This document shows positions 22,860 to 35,341 of a stretch of DNA of 64,000 nt, piece after piece; position 1 is the stretch's first letter, and every line of letters begins with the position of its first letter. The position numbers were made by a program, and so were the translations under genes. Origin of the DNA: Nageia nagi (Eukaryota; Pinophyta); the NCBI GenBank assembly GCA_050084985.1, contig JBITNC010000001.1, forward strand, positions 27,962,001-28,026,000. Reading direction: 5' to 3'. Below the pieces are notes generated by a model, which was given only the letters and a program-made list of their open reading frames with translations, had not been told where the DNA came from and did not search any database.

Positions 22860-25800
22860 CTAGGCAAGATCTGACCCAATATCGGTGGAGTTCCACTTCT
22901 TGTTGGTGAGATCGTACGACTCAATGGTCTCTTCCAAGAATGCCACAATCTTTTGTACTTCCCTGGAAACCATTTCAACGATGCTGTCATTTTGCTGGAA
23001 ATAGTCCTCAATCTGCTTGGACGTAGCTTGCATTTGATACTTCCAGATACCCATCTGCCTTTCATGGATGATAGAATGCCCTACTTTTAACAAATTGAGA
23101 TCTTTGACATCTAGATGCTCCTGGATTAGATTTTGGGTCTCTGCCAATATTGCTTCTTTCTTGCGCACGTTATCATCCTCCTAAAATTTGAGCTGGTATA
23201 CGTATCTGCTCATCTACTCCTCTACCTCCTTTCTCAAGGGGATCCTGACTTTCAGGACGACATTGCACTTCTCGAGTGCATGCTTCAGCCAGTCGTGCTG
23301 ATACATAAACTCATGTTAGTAAACCAATTTTTCAGGTCTATCAGCGAATGTTTGCTATAGATGGGTGACGTTTGGGAGATAACCATCCAGCTTCTCGAGA
23401 TATGCCATTATCTGGGACTTGAGTTCTCGGATTCCAACAACTTCCTCGAGGAGGCTATATATTTGAGAAGATAACTTCTCAATGGTCTCCATCATCTCCT
23501 TTTTTAGTTAGTCCTTCATTAGCTTCTATCCTTCATGGAAGGAGGCTTGTTTCTTAGGTCGACAAGGGTGGTGCTAATGGTTTGGAACTCTATAATAATT
23601 TTCCTGCTAGCTGTGAGTTCTCTTTTGAGGCTCTTCACCTCCTTCTTAGCTTCGTAGCCTCTTGTTCCATGAAAACAACATTTTGGGTCACAATGTGCTT
23701 AAGGGCTATTAGCCCCAACTAAACAGACATCTTAAATATCTCGATCATACAGTCCTCGGACCTCTGAGGATGTTTCTCCTTGGAGTAACAGTGACTGATG
23801 GAGATCTCTTTTTAAGTAGTAGAAACAAAAGTATCAACTTGTCTAACCTTCTCACCATTAGAGAGCTCCTCTTCTTCATCCTCAAATCTCAAATCCTGAT
23901 CTATTTCTTCATCATGAGCCATACTCATGCTTAGGGCTCTAAAGCAGGCATCTAAGTCAAGATGCGGATGTTCGGTTGCTAGTTTAGGGGGGAGCCTCTA
24001 TACCAGCACTCGGCCTTTGATGATCTTCTTGACTTCTTTGGTCGGAATGGTCTAAACAAGGGCAACTTCCTTACCTTGGTGCTCGTCTTGTTTTCTCTTC
24101 TTCTTTTGTTCTTCAGTCTCCCCTTCATCTTCTTCATTCCCGCCACTGCCACCTATCGATATACCTTTCTTCCTTGGCTGAGGGGATCTTTCATGATTGG
24201 TCCTCTTCATAGAGGGCTTTTGAGAAGATGAGGGTGACCTCTTTTTGTGTTAGGCAGGAGAGGGCTTGGAGGCACCCACCTCTTTGGTACACTTCACTTC
24301 GACGATTTGGACTTCATCATCATAAGTCCCAACGTCTATGATCTGGTCATCTTCATCATCTGGGAGAGTTTCAATCTCTGTCTCATTAGGCATGGAAGCA
24401 CCTATAGCTACGTTGTCCTGTCTATGGTACTCTTCATTAGCAACATCACCTGCATCATCATCATCATCATCTGGGAGAGTTTCAATCTCTATCTCATTAG
24501 GTGCGAAAGCACCTACAGCTACGTTGTCTTGTTCGGGGTACTCTTCATTAGCAGCATCACCTACATCATCATCATCATCATCTTCTTCTTCTTCACCATG
24601 ACTTTCCTCATCACTTTCCTGACTCTCTGTCTCTTACTCAGAGTCTTCTACTATGTGGTTGGGTTCTTCATCATTTTCTTCATTGGAAGAAGTGGAATGT
24701 TTGGAAGAACTGGAACTTGGTTGTAGCAGGGGAACTTTCTCTCCACATCCAGGAGGACAAGTGGGTCTAGAAGGGATTTCTTCAATGGGTGAATCATCGG
24801 CGCAGGCCTCCTCCAACATGCTCAAGGGGACAGTGCGGTAACCAACATCACTCAAGTCAGCTATCACCACATTGCGCTTACTAGGTCTTGGGGTGTGCTC
24901 CCTTGCAGCTCCTTGTCTTTTCCCAATGGGAAGCAAGGACGTTCTATGCTATGGAGGCACAACTTTTGCAGGAGGAGGGGATGTTTTGATCCTCAGCGGG
25001 ACCTCTTTGGATCTTGCTTTCACAGTTTTGGGTCTCTAAGATGTCCTTTCTGCCTCGAGGGGAGCCTTATTGCTGCTAAAAAAAGAATCTATTCTTGCTA
25101 TCTCTTCCTCATCTCACACATTTCGGTACTTCTCCACATTCCGTAAAGATTTATGTTGGTGGGCAAGAGGTTTATGGAATGCGATGTTGTAGAAATGAGC
25201 AATTACACCTCAGGAATCATAATTTGTAGTTGCCATCTCCTTGAAGAAGATGTACTGCTGGAACTCCTTCTTCATACTATTGGTTTCGACCAACATTTGG
25301 CAAACATAACTTACAATTGAGATGGGCAAGTTGATGGTTGCATTCTTCTTTCTCCATACTCATTCCTTCAAAAACAATAATTGTCTAGCAAATTCCATGA
25401 GGACGAGTCTATTATTGGCATATCTGGGCAGGAGCAAGGATTGTTCTTCAGAGCCATAGACCTTGATGTAAGTATGACCAGTAGAAGTTTGCATGTACGT
25501 TGATGGCCTGGATAGTAGCATCAGAAATGCTCTTGACTAACGATTCTCCCTTGATATCTTTGTAAATAGCATACTCCCACCGATCATTTCTCTCATAGAA
25601 ATGCTAGAATTTATTATGATACCACCACTTCAGGTAAATTTGCCATATTGGAGTGCCTTTCTGACCCAAATATCTCTCATCCACAAGCTCTCTTGATTTG
25701 AGCTTGACATGCAACAATAGGTACAGAAGATAGGAGTTCACATAAAACCTCTTGGAAGAGCCAAAGTAGGTTAGCTAGTGGCGTAGGGCATCATTGATTA

Positions 25801-26523
25801 CTGTGCTCCATCTAATGGCTCTCCTTGAGTTGATCATTGTGATAAAGCCAGTGAACTCCTTCCTATATTTAGAGTTATTTTCCTGACCTGTGACTCTGGA
25901 CAACAAAGTGATCAACTTAGCAACTGTAGGCAGAAATTACTCCTTACGAGCACTGATCAACCTTTGGCCGTGGATACCCTAATAGTCTTCATACAACCAT
26001 CTTCTTATATAATCTCCAGGTCGGGCAGTAGAATCATGGAATTACTCTAAATTGGTTAGTGTATAGTCATCTCCATATCTTCTGTAGCCAAAGGCTACTT
26101 CAATCCCATCCATAGAGAAGTTCATGATTACGTTCCCTTCGGTGTCCAAGAGGACTCTTTTATCATATTTGCATCGCTTGGCTACCTCATAGCACAACTC
26201 AGGAAATGCAATGACAAAAGGCATCATAGTGGCGTTGAACAACCCATAAGAATGGATGATTTCATTTGATAAGTCCTCCTTGTTGATGGAGGCAGTGGAG
26301 GCTATAGTCTGGATGGGGTCAACATTTCCCCAATTTGTGTCTCCAACGAAGATGTATCTCCCCTTGAATTTGGCTTCAAGGAGCTTTGGTTTTTCTCTTT
26401 CTTGAAACTCTATTCGACTCTCCCTTAAGAGCCTTTCCATCTGGTCCCTTGTGACATGTCTTTCAAAAAGTTGTCCTTGACTTTTCTAACCTTGGATGAG
26501 GGAGGCCTCACCGTAGAAGTCAT
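22860..26523 (-). pseudogene. Long retroelement-type ORF, acidic middle and coiled-coil C-terminus, broken
   Basis: A nearly continuous but shifted minus-strand reading starts at an ATG at 26523 (MTSTVRPPSSKVRKVKDNFL). It continues after a shift near 26445 into a 132-codon open part with RYIFVGDTNWGNVDPIQTIA and FGYRRYGDDYTLTNLE, which stops at 26042 and resumes as FHDSTARPGDYIRRWLYEDY. The middle (24240-24940) is acidic, with runs of D and E and a 37-codon tandem duplication. The end (23168-22860) is helical: IQEHLDVKDLNLLKVGHSI and IVEMVSREVQKIVAFLEETI. I do not recognise the family; it has no protease, RT or zinc knuckle. It behaves like the single gag-like ORF of a non-autonomous LTR element, with a TATA box 140 bp upstream and hairpin array 2 behind that. 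Confidence 0.5.
24334..24600 (-). repeat. 111 bp tandem duplication in the acidic part of the ORF
   Basis: The words GGGAGAGTTTCAATCTCT at 24362 and 24473 start two copies 111 bp apart, exactly 37 codons. Both copies encode PNEIEIETLPDD and ANEEY and are joined by ATC runs coding for poly-Asp. The duplication keeps the frame, so it arose while the ORF was still coding or is neutral by chance. Confidence 0.7.
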
Positions 26524-26664
26524 CTTAGAATTATGAAAAATGTGCAGAAACTTACAAAAAAAGGATTGGAAAACTGGCTTGAAATACCCCAAAAATAACT
26601 AAGTACCAACCTGGATGAGTGTCAGAATGCAACAACTCACTCAACAATGAACTGAGATTGCCTT

Positions 26665-26672
26665 CTTTTATA
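26665..26672 (-). promoter_or_regulatory. TATA box of the minus-strand ORF
   Basis: The minus strand reads CTCCTATAAAAGAAGG, a strong plant TATA context, about 140 bp before the ORF start at 26523. Hairpin array 2 begins about 110 bp farther upstream, so the array occupies a U3-like position. Confidence 0.5.
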
Positions 26673-26779
26673 GGAGATGCATAGAGGGTTTGTGCATGTC
26701 ATAATGCATGTATGCCATTTGTCTTCTTGATCTCTCAATTTGTAGCTTCTTTCGTACTTAGGCAATTTTGGCTCTCAAA

Positions 26780-28300
26780 TCCCATGGCGCATGAATTTGG
26801 ATGTGTGCTTTTTCACTATCTGGAGAACATGCGATTGGGTTCCTGGTGATCAACACACATTACTTAGTCAATTCTAGGATCACAACTTATACTTGGAAAG
26901 GTCAATTCATCATTTCACACTAGGGCGCATGGATTTGGATGTGTGCTAAAGTATTTGCTACAAAGCATGCGCCTCAAACCTTCATGTAACACAAAAGCGA
27001 ACCCTAAGATCCAACTCGTCCCTCAAAAATGCTTGACTGGTAGCACAGGCACGTCCTCAATCCCTTATTCCTCCTTGCCGCACCAATGTTGATGAGTCCT
27101 CAAGCATGTTCTAGAAATGGTGCGACTAGGGGGCTTAATGTAAAATGAAATAATGTGGTAAAATGACAAAAGGGGTGACTTGATATATATATATATAAAC
27201 TTGTCACGTGTCACCCTTTGGTTGGCTAAAAGTAAGGTCAAATAGCAAAGCTAGAATAATGGGTGCATAGTTTTGAGGACATGCAAAAGCATGCGCTAGC
27301 CACCTTGTGTTCTCCAAAAAGACTTAGTCACTTTTCATCGTACTTGAAAGCTTTTGTATCATGGTCGCATGTTTTGAAAGGGGTGCAAAAGCATGTTCCA
27401 AGAAACATGCGTCTGGCCCTTCTCTACTTAGATTTTATACTTAGGCAAATTTGACCCTTGGCCAGGACGTTTGGAGACAGGCACACCAATTGAGGTGAGT
27501 GCCTAAGGACAAACTAGAAACCATGCGCACGACATGTGGCATACCTTTAATGCAAAGGACTACAAAATTAATGAAAATGACTTAAAATTAATGATCCAGA
27601 ACAGGGTGCACACGCTTTAGGGGACATGCTTTCGGGCCTTGGCTTTGCATAGGGCTCCAAATTCAACTAAATAAACTTAATACTGGGATGGACCTTCCTT
27701 TCATAGGCTTGTCGATGGTGGACAAGTGTCTTGATGTGATAGGTGCAAATGAAGGTCCAATGTAGTGTGTTCAACGCCTAGGCCCAACACTTAGCCGAAT
27801 TTTATACCTTGAACCTGGGCGCACCGTTTTGGGGACATGCAATAGCATGTACCTCAAAACATTGACTTGGCCTTCCTCATGATTGTCTTCGAAAAAATGA
27901 CTAAGTACCAAGACTCCTCTTTAGCCTGGGCGCACTGTTTAGGGGATGTGCAAAACCATGTACCTCAAAGCATGCACTCCCTTTTTCACACAACTTGAAA
28001 ATTGTCTAAGTATAGAGACATCTTCATTGATCTTGGTCACATCATTTTGGGGACGTGCAAAAAGCATGTCCCTCAAAACATGCACTCAGGGACAAAATGC
28101 AAATTTTCCTTCAAAACGACTAGAATGACCCTCGAAACGGAATGCAATTGAGGGGATGCAATCTTTTACAGTATGATGGACATGAAAAAATGTAGTTTTA
28201 AAACCGAAAATTCAAGACTAAGTTCGAAATATGCAGCATGAAGGAGGGCGCACATTTTAGGGTGCATGCAAAAAGCATGTCCCTCAAAACATGCGCCATA
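26780..28300. repeat. Hairpin array 2 (GCGCAC...ATGCGCC palindromes)
   Basis: At least ten ~50 nt imperfect palindromes, near 26783, 26930, 27262, 27363, 27479, 27604, 27817, 27927, 28035 and 28246. The best units read GGGCGCACCGTTTTGG, then GGACATGC, an A-rich loop, GCATGTCC, and CTCAAAACATGCGCC. Arms of about 23 nt pair along most of their length, in three blocks: GGCGCA/TGCGCC, TTTT/AAAA and GGACATGC/GCATGTCC. Spacers share only low similarity, so the palindrome is the conserved part. The end near 28462-28484 contains a short perfect inverted repeat, TGTTGTGC and GCACAACA. Confidence 0.75.
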
Positions 28301-28484
28301 GGCACAATGACACATTTTTTACTTGTTTTCACCATGAAAGTGCAGATCTTGTCATGTTTCTTCTTGCTAATCTAGGATGCATGCATTTCCTTGAAAAATT
28401 TCTTCCATGTCTTTATTCTCTAATTCGTGAGAGTTCTCGAAAATGCAAATTTTTTGGGGGTTGTTGTGCAGGCACAACACCATT

Positions 28485-29923
28485 GACCTAATTTTGTTCA
28501 CCCATGGACATTAATATATATATTTTTTCTTTCTTTTTCTGCGGCCTTTACTGTCCATTATTGAAAAACACTTAGTAGGTTCATCAGTTTATTTTGGGTT
28601 CTTAACTTATAAACCAGAGCTGAATCATGGATTGAAAGCTTTAAAGGTGTGGCTTGATCAAAGTTATTTGACTGTACCCATTTGTCTTTAGAGGTCAGAT
28701 CTATATACCTCTTTCTCATGGATCTCAAAGGAGACAAAGGCAAAAAATTCTTTCTGCCAGTCAGTTTACCATGCCTTCTTGCTGTGTGCATGATATCATC
28801 CTTTTAAGAAAGTTTAGTTCGTTCACTTATCAAATGCAACATTTCATTCATGGTACTTACTCAGATCTAATTCTTCAGGAAGTTGATCCCAAACATTTGT
28901 GACTCTATCTTGTCCAATCAACATTTGCTTCTTTTGAAAATATCTGTTTTTTGTTGTATAGCCTCTGTACTTCTTTGCCTTCAATTATTACACATTCAGC
29001 GGTTTTTATGTGCTTTCTATCTTTTGGGGTGCAACTATTATTGATTATGTTTTAGTTGATATAAGGTGGTATGTCCAGATTTGCAAGACTAAACATGCTG
29101 CTTTCTGGCATCTGCTTCTCTCTAATAGGGGATATTTCCAGTTTAGCCTCACTCTAAGTGTCTAAACTAAAAAACAGCTAGAAATTTGAACTTGGGGAGT
29201 TAGCCTTTTCATTGAAGATTTTGTTCATGGTACTAAGCAAAGTCATAAGACTCTTATTTGGTACTGGCTTGGTGTGGCAAAAGTGTATTACTGTTTCTCA
29301 GGGAAACCCAAGAAAAAAAAGGCAATTAAAAAACAAGATGAACTAATGAGAGCGCTACTCTTTTGTACCCATTTAATGTCTCGAACTGAGTCAAATGGAT
29401 AATGAGCTGATAAAACTTGCTTAGATGCATGCAGGACTCTGTGTCAGCTCTGACTTGGGATGGCTAAAGAGTACTTTTTTCGCAGGAAAGACTTTGGCAA
29501 TTAAAAGACTCTATACCTTAAAATAAGATAATATTAATTAATGAATAATTTTGAAGGACTTGTTTTAGTATATCTTATCCTATTTATTGACATCTACTTT
29601 GCAGATAAACAATTTACGATTCAATTTACATCCGATATTTCATATTTTATGAAGGGTAGGTATTACGGTATTACCAAATACAGCTTGGGTGCATTCTTAT
29701 ACCAGTAATTGACTCGTGAGGTTTGCACAGACAACAACAAAGCATAAGGATATTTCACAAGGAAATAGCAATGGGATACTGGGCAATTAAAGTGGTATGC
29801 TTGTGAACAAAAGAATTGCATGCTACAGTGGAAATCAGTATGTACCATTCATTGAATTGCAAGTTTGCCGTGTTAATAGTCTGAAGTTTAAACTTTGAAA
29901 TAACTTATTTTAATGACCTGAAG
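28485..29923. other. Unassigned intron sequence
   Basis: No recognised family. A 77-codon minus-strand frame at 28558-28791 (MHTARRHGKLTGRKNFLPL) is protein-like but has no partner I know. Confidence 0.45.
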
Positions 29924-30250
29924 ATGCAAATGCAGGGAAGGAAAATGCCTGAGAATGAAGGTTGTAAACAAGTGACACCCAAAAAGAGATCAGTAACACA
30001 GCAGAATATTTACTCTGAAATTCAGTCAGACTCTAAAGAATTTATGGTGAAACAAACACAATTCCTCAAAAGTGATTTTCAGATAACATGAAGTGCATCA
30101 AAGAAGGCAGACATGGAACAAAGACATGTTGGATGTCTGAATGAAGGAGAGATTAGAGAGAAAGAAACTGCCAAGGAGGTTGCAGACGTTAAACAATCAA
30201 CACTTGATGGTTTTGGGAGAGGGTTTCTCCTTAAGCCAAGAAAACACTAA
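29924..30250 (+). pseudogene. Exon-like coding fragment of unknown origin
   Basis: The frame starting MQMQGRKMPENEGCKQVTPK runs to one TGA (30089-30091). The same frame then continues as SASKKADMEQRHVGCLNEGE and ends STLDGFGRGFLLKPRKH before TAA at about 30250. It is charged and polar, unlike chance AT-rich translation. A plausible acceptor (AAATGCAG at about 29936) and donor (CAGGTACG at about 30339) bracket it. It may be one exon of a decayed or captured host gene; I do not recognise the family. Confidence 0.3.
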
Positions 30251-33200
30251 GCTGACTGTATAAGACTATTGATCTAGAAGCTACAGTTTTGGTAGCAGAC
30301 TCATTCAAGGAAAAAAGCTCTTCAATAGATTGAAACAGGTACGAAACTGGTGCCCAATGCTTTTTTGGGATACCAAGTAGCATTTAGGGAGAACATCTTG
30401 AAACTGTAAAAATAAACAATGGCAGGATGTTGCCAAAACTGTTGGAAATTTGTAATAACAGGTTTTGGGTACCTGTATAAAAAAAGCCTTTTAGTTTAAA
30501 TGGCCTTTTTTGGTCTCAACCAAAACTAAAATCCCATTTTAATTACTTGTGATCAGTTTTACTTTTAAGTAAAGTTGAACTTACAAAAGAAAACTTTACA
30601 TTTCACAAAAGATTGCAAGTTGCATTAGTGGCTTGTCTACTTTTTCTCGGGGCTCGTCACTCCTATAAGTTCTAAAACGAGGCAAAGCATTCAACTCTGA
30701 AGATTTAGCACTATTGCTGGGAATGCAAAAGATACAATTTGTGTACCTCTCTTTCAAAGCAGCAGCAAAACCTCTGGAATGTAATGATCCTTGTATTGCT
30801 CTCAAATGAAAGGCTATCTTGAAAGTTAAATGTACAAAGCATTGAGTTATCAGTCAATGCAGCAGCGAGATAAATTGCATTGCTATGAACAGCCTAGGTA
30901 AATTTGGGTGGGAAAACACAGAATTTTACCATGTCATCTTTAGCACGATAAACAAGGTGTATTTAATACACTTATTTCTCAAAGCCTATAAATACCTAAA
31001 TCCCTCCTTTGGAATTTACCTTATGCTTGTTGCGGTGAAAAGCTTAGACATCTCCAAGCTACACGTCATGTCCAATTGAGCATAGACGAAAAGTTACCAA
31101 GGTATCTTGATGCAACACAAGAAGGTAATTTCTAGTGTTTTCCTTTTCTTCTTTCCAGTTTTTGAAGTGGCAATCTCCTTGAAGTGTTAAGGATGATTTT
31201 GTGCCTTCCCATTTTGAAGCCACAATTGTATGAAACTTTCTTTCACCGTGACGTTCATAGAAGATATGTTGTATTGTTCTAAGCAACGAAGCACAAAGAT
31301 GCCTGTACATCTTGATGTGACTAAGCTTAAACCGTTGGCATCAAGAGAGATTGAGGTTTCAATTAGGAAACATATAATTTGGTATAATTGATTTAAATTG
31401 ATTGTGCAAATGGGAAAGCCTAAGAATCAGTTAAATAAGAGAGTAACAAGAAAGGAAGTAGGCAAATTATTGGAAGGAGAAATGTCATCTGCTGAAGCTC
31501 CATGCAAGGATTGGCTAAGTGTTATCAAAGATACTTCTTGGTCACATCTGATCCAATCAAAATCCTTGAAGACCTGCAGATAGTCCTATAAACAGGGAAA
31601 TACAATGATTTAGCCTATATGCTATTGGGCTGGTTAGAGAAACGGTTCTCCCTTTCACTCTACTTAAGGTGGCCAACTATTATGATGTTGAATCGAGAAA
31701 GGTAGCACCAACACTGGGCAGGTGATTGCAGATTTCTCCCCAACAGGAGTAGAAGCTACTTTGGCTATACTTAAGTTGCAAGACTATTTTGCAGTCTACC
31801 TGTTAATGTCCTTGTTTTCAACTTGTTTATTTGATGGCCATCCTTGTTAACTGGAAGAAACCGCTATTTAAGGGTAGATGGTTTGAATGTGGCTATCCTT
31901 GAATTTCCTTGACAGAAATTCCAGTTAACACCATGACAACTAGTAAACTTAAAGCTTCATGAGGAAAAACCATTACCTCACTGGGGCAATAAAACCATAT
32001 GATGGTGCACAAAGGGTAGGCTTGTGAGTGCATTTTAATGTGTATGATAACAAAGATCAAGCTCTTTATCTTCGTGCCAAAAGTGAAGTGCTTCTCAGAT
32101 AATTTGGATCTTGACATGCAACAAGTGCTCTTTCCATGGCGTATATTAATTGGTTTACCACTATTAATCAACGTTGTTGATGCGATCATATGGTCTTCTT
32201 TACCTTCATTGATATATTATGTCTCATGTAACACAAAAAAGACAAGATTTTTTTAAACTTCTTAGCTTGAAACTTAACATTAAAGGATTCCCCACATTTC
32301 TTAGTGTGAGTACAGTTCTTACCATATTAGTCAGACATGGCGGGTGATCGGTAAACTTGCTGAGTTGTGAGTTGAGTAGGGGTTGCCATCCAAGTCGCAC
32401 TTGGTGCATGAGTTTTTCTGTTTCTGCTGAACAATGAGTAAACATGAGTATTTCAGCAATTAACTCATCAAAGGCTCATGAATACTCGTCAAGTTCAACA
32501 CAAAAAACTCAACAAATGCAGCAAAAGAAAAAGTGTTTGGTTAAAAAAGAAAAAACAGACAGAACAAAACCTCGTTATGTTTGTTGCCAACATGAGAAAA
32601 GGATAAAGGTAGAAAAGAAAAGCTTACATAACTTGTCTCCATTGATTTTTCATTCAATCTACGGAATTTTTAACATCCACAATTCAAGTTTACAACCGTT
32701 TTGACATTTTAATTTGATTTTTTTACTATTTAGGCATGTTTCTGACCTTTTAAAAAGGTAAACATCTTTAGGCAAAGTTTTTGATTTTTTGAAGAAATAA
32801 ACATGTTGAAAATTGGAATTAATTGTTTAATACTTTAACATGACCTTCCTTGTTGATTGTTCATTTTTTCAGCTGCCAAGTTTTGAAATTTGAATTTTAG
32901 CTTCAAACCTGAGCTACTCAAGCTCACCTAGATAAGAACTCATTTGGAAGCAATGCTATAATGCGCTACTTCTTTCTAGAATCCCTAACCGCCATATCTG
33001 CTTTTATAAAAGGTTGATCCTAAAGTGCAGTGGGTAGTCAATGTACAATTGGAAGCTTTTGAAGAAAAGAAGAATACAGGGAAGAGAACACAAAGAGAGA
33101 TGGCAAGGCCTCCACCTCCTCCTACCATTGTTGTCAGTTTCTTAGACGAGTATGCAAGCAACATAGGGACAAGTATAGGGTTAGACATGGGTCTTTTGCA

Positions 33201-33350
33201 TTTACATCTCAATCCCTAGTTGTTGTGGGATGTGATATTTTTTCCCCTTGTTTCTCTCATGGTAGCCAACCTTCCCTTGTGGCGATTGGATGTAATAGGG
33301 AAAAGACACAATATGTTAGAAAGACATGTGCTAATCTTTTGTATTTTTAA
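30251..33350. other. Unassigned intron sequence
   Basis: AT-rich, with scattered short frames on both strands that overlap one another and show no motif. No terminal repeats or target duplications were noticed. Confidence 0.45.
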
Positions 33351-33628
33351 GACATTCAATTTAATGTGGCGAGATCACAATATTGGGGGTATATGGTAAA
33401 TGCCATTTTAGTTTGTGGTGCATGGTTCAAAGCACCTACCTACCAAGATCGTCAAGGCCCATTGCTTGATGAAGCTACTGCTGATATAAATCTTATCATT
33501 GAAGAGTAGATGAAAATTTGGAGGAAAAAGGGATGCAACATTTGATTAATGGTTGGATTGATGGGAGGAGTCTCTGATGATCTAAATTTTAAATTCAACC
33601 ACAAACTAGCAATACAGGATTATCAAGT

Positions 33629-34805
33629 TGTGACGTCAGGACTAGGGCATCACACATGCACCAACAAACCCTCAAGCATGCAATGTTAGGGTTAGGGCAT
33701 CAAGATTACACATTCAGATATCCAAAATGCCAACATCTAGCATGTGCAAGCATACATCAATGAATACAATCTTAGGATGCCAGTGTCTGGCTCATACATG
33801 AATAATCTAAACCCTAACATATTAAAGTGCCTTGGAATGATAAATACAAGTACATACAATCAATGAGATCCAACGCATGCACAAGTATGAGACAGTACAA
33901 CACAATAATGAGATCCGAAGCCCTTTGGCTGTATATGAATGATAAACAATGAACGTAATAAAATACCAAGCCCAATGGGCAATTGTTGGCCTCAAGGGAG
34001 CCAACTAGGGCATAGCACATATCAATCTCCAATGCCGAACAGGTGTAGAACCATGAGATAGATTCACTCCCTCAGATCTTGGATCCCCTCCATTTAAGGA
34101 GTCCTCGAAACCTGGATAACCACTGAAGGTAGTAGTAAATGCTCGAAATGCTACCGGATGGGCAAGGTGCTCCACATGTGTCATAGATAATCAGGATCCC
34201 ACTGCCTGACTACCCTCCAGACGCTCCACCTAGGAATGGAATGCTTAGCACCGCTAAGACTTGTGTCGGAAGGTTTGTAGTAAGTGTAATGATCAAAAAT
34301 AGTTGTCCAATACTGAAGCGCCAATGCCTATGTATACATTGCTTGTGTCCGAAACTCACCTAGGAGTCCTCCCAGGCCCATCTAATCCAGCATTGGGTAT
34401 TTGGGGGGCCCAAACACTTAAAGTGCCAACGTGGGGGGATTGATCACATAATATGCCAACGTGGGGTCCCTAGCACTTAAAGTGCCAACGTGGGGGTCCT
34501 AGAGTCCTCATGAGCCAACATGTGGGTATGGGGCCCTCCCCAGTGTGGCGCTAGCATGTTGGTGGCCGTCCAACTCTCAAATGCATAAACATACCTTGGG
34601 ATTCCCACAATCCGGGATCTCCAATGTAACATATGTCTAATATACCACTCAGAAGAAAAACATCCCACTTCGGGCTCACATTGGGGTCCACATGACCCAT
34701 TAAAACTCTTATCTTGAGTTACAACAATGTAAATGCAAATACATTAAATAGATATAGTACAAGATGACCAAATTGGTCCCACTAAAAGTACAAGGGGACA
34801 TCACA
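33629..34805 (-). mobile_element. Solo LTR of the Gypsy lineage inside the hAT relic
   Basis: The block runs TGTGACGTCAGG...GGGGACATCACA on the + strand. It interrupts the hAT coding sequence right after GVSDD, with transposase reading resuming beyond it. Read on the minus strand its start, TGTGATGTCCCC, matches the LTRs at 11320-12562 and 61813-62977. It has no internal region, so it is a solo LTR left by recombination. The flanks (AAGT, GAGTT) give no clean 5 bp target duplication. It contains several CCAACGTGGGG words at 34415-34500. Confidence 0.65.
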
Positions 34806-35079
34806 GAGTTAGACTCTAATTAATTTTTCTATTTCTTGTGCAAGGGATTTAGTGTTCCTCAAATTAGTTGATGGATTGATTGAAATAAAATATGCCAATT
34901 ACTTAAGCAAATTGATAGAGGAGGTTATCTTGGAGGTGGGCTCTAAAAATGTCATGCATTGACAATGCGACCGCATATGCATTAGTAGGGAGGATTCTCG
35001 AGGAGAGGTACGCTTCAATTTTTTGGAATCCATGTGTTGTCCAGTGCCTCAGTCTCATTTTTCAGGATATTGGGAAAAC

Positions 35080-35341
35080 TAATTGGGTGAAGGAGGTTGT
35101 AGAAAAAGAAAAAAATAAAATTTTAATTCATTTACAATCTCACTCATGGGTGCTGAATTTGATGAGGTCGTATTTCACACATAGGAAGGAGCTCGTAAGT
35201 CTAGACATCACGAATTGGGTGGAGGTTGTAGAAAAAGCAAAAAAAAAATTTTAATTCATTTACAATCTCACTCATGGGTGCTGAATTTGATGAGGTCGTA
35301 TTTCACACATAGGAAGGAGCTCATAAGTCTAGACATCACGA
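35080..35341 (+). repeat. 131 bp tandem duplication within the hAT transposase
   Basis: Two adjacent copies (35080-35211 and 35212-35341) share almost every base, including AATTTTAATTCATTTACAAT and GAAGGAGCTCGTAAGTCTAG (GAGCTCATAAG in copy 2). The second copy is a few bases shorter in its A-rich part. The near identity shows that the duplication is recent compared with the decay of the transposase. Confidence 0.85.

Noticed and set aside
26780-28300. Regularly spaced repeats as a CRISPR-like array
   Set aside because: This is plant nuclear DNA. The units are degenerate, spacing varies, and spacers are not uniform or unique. The same holds for 48754-49150, which is a dimeric tandem repeat.
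31398-31583. 61-codon ORF (KRVTRKEVGKLLEGEMSSAE) as a small gene
   Set aside because: Polar and plausible, but short, unsupported by flanking signals and without a recognised family.
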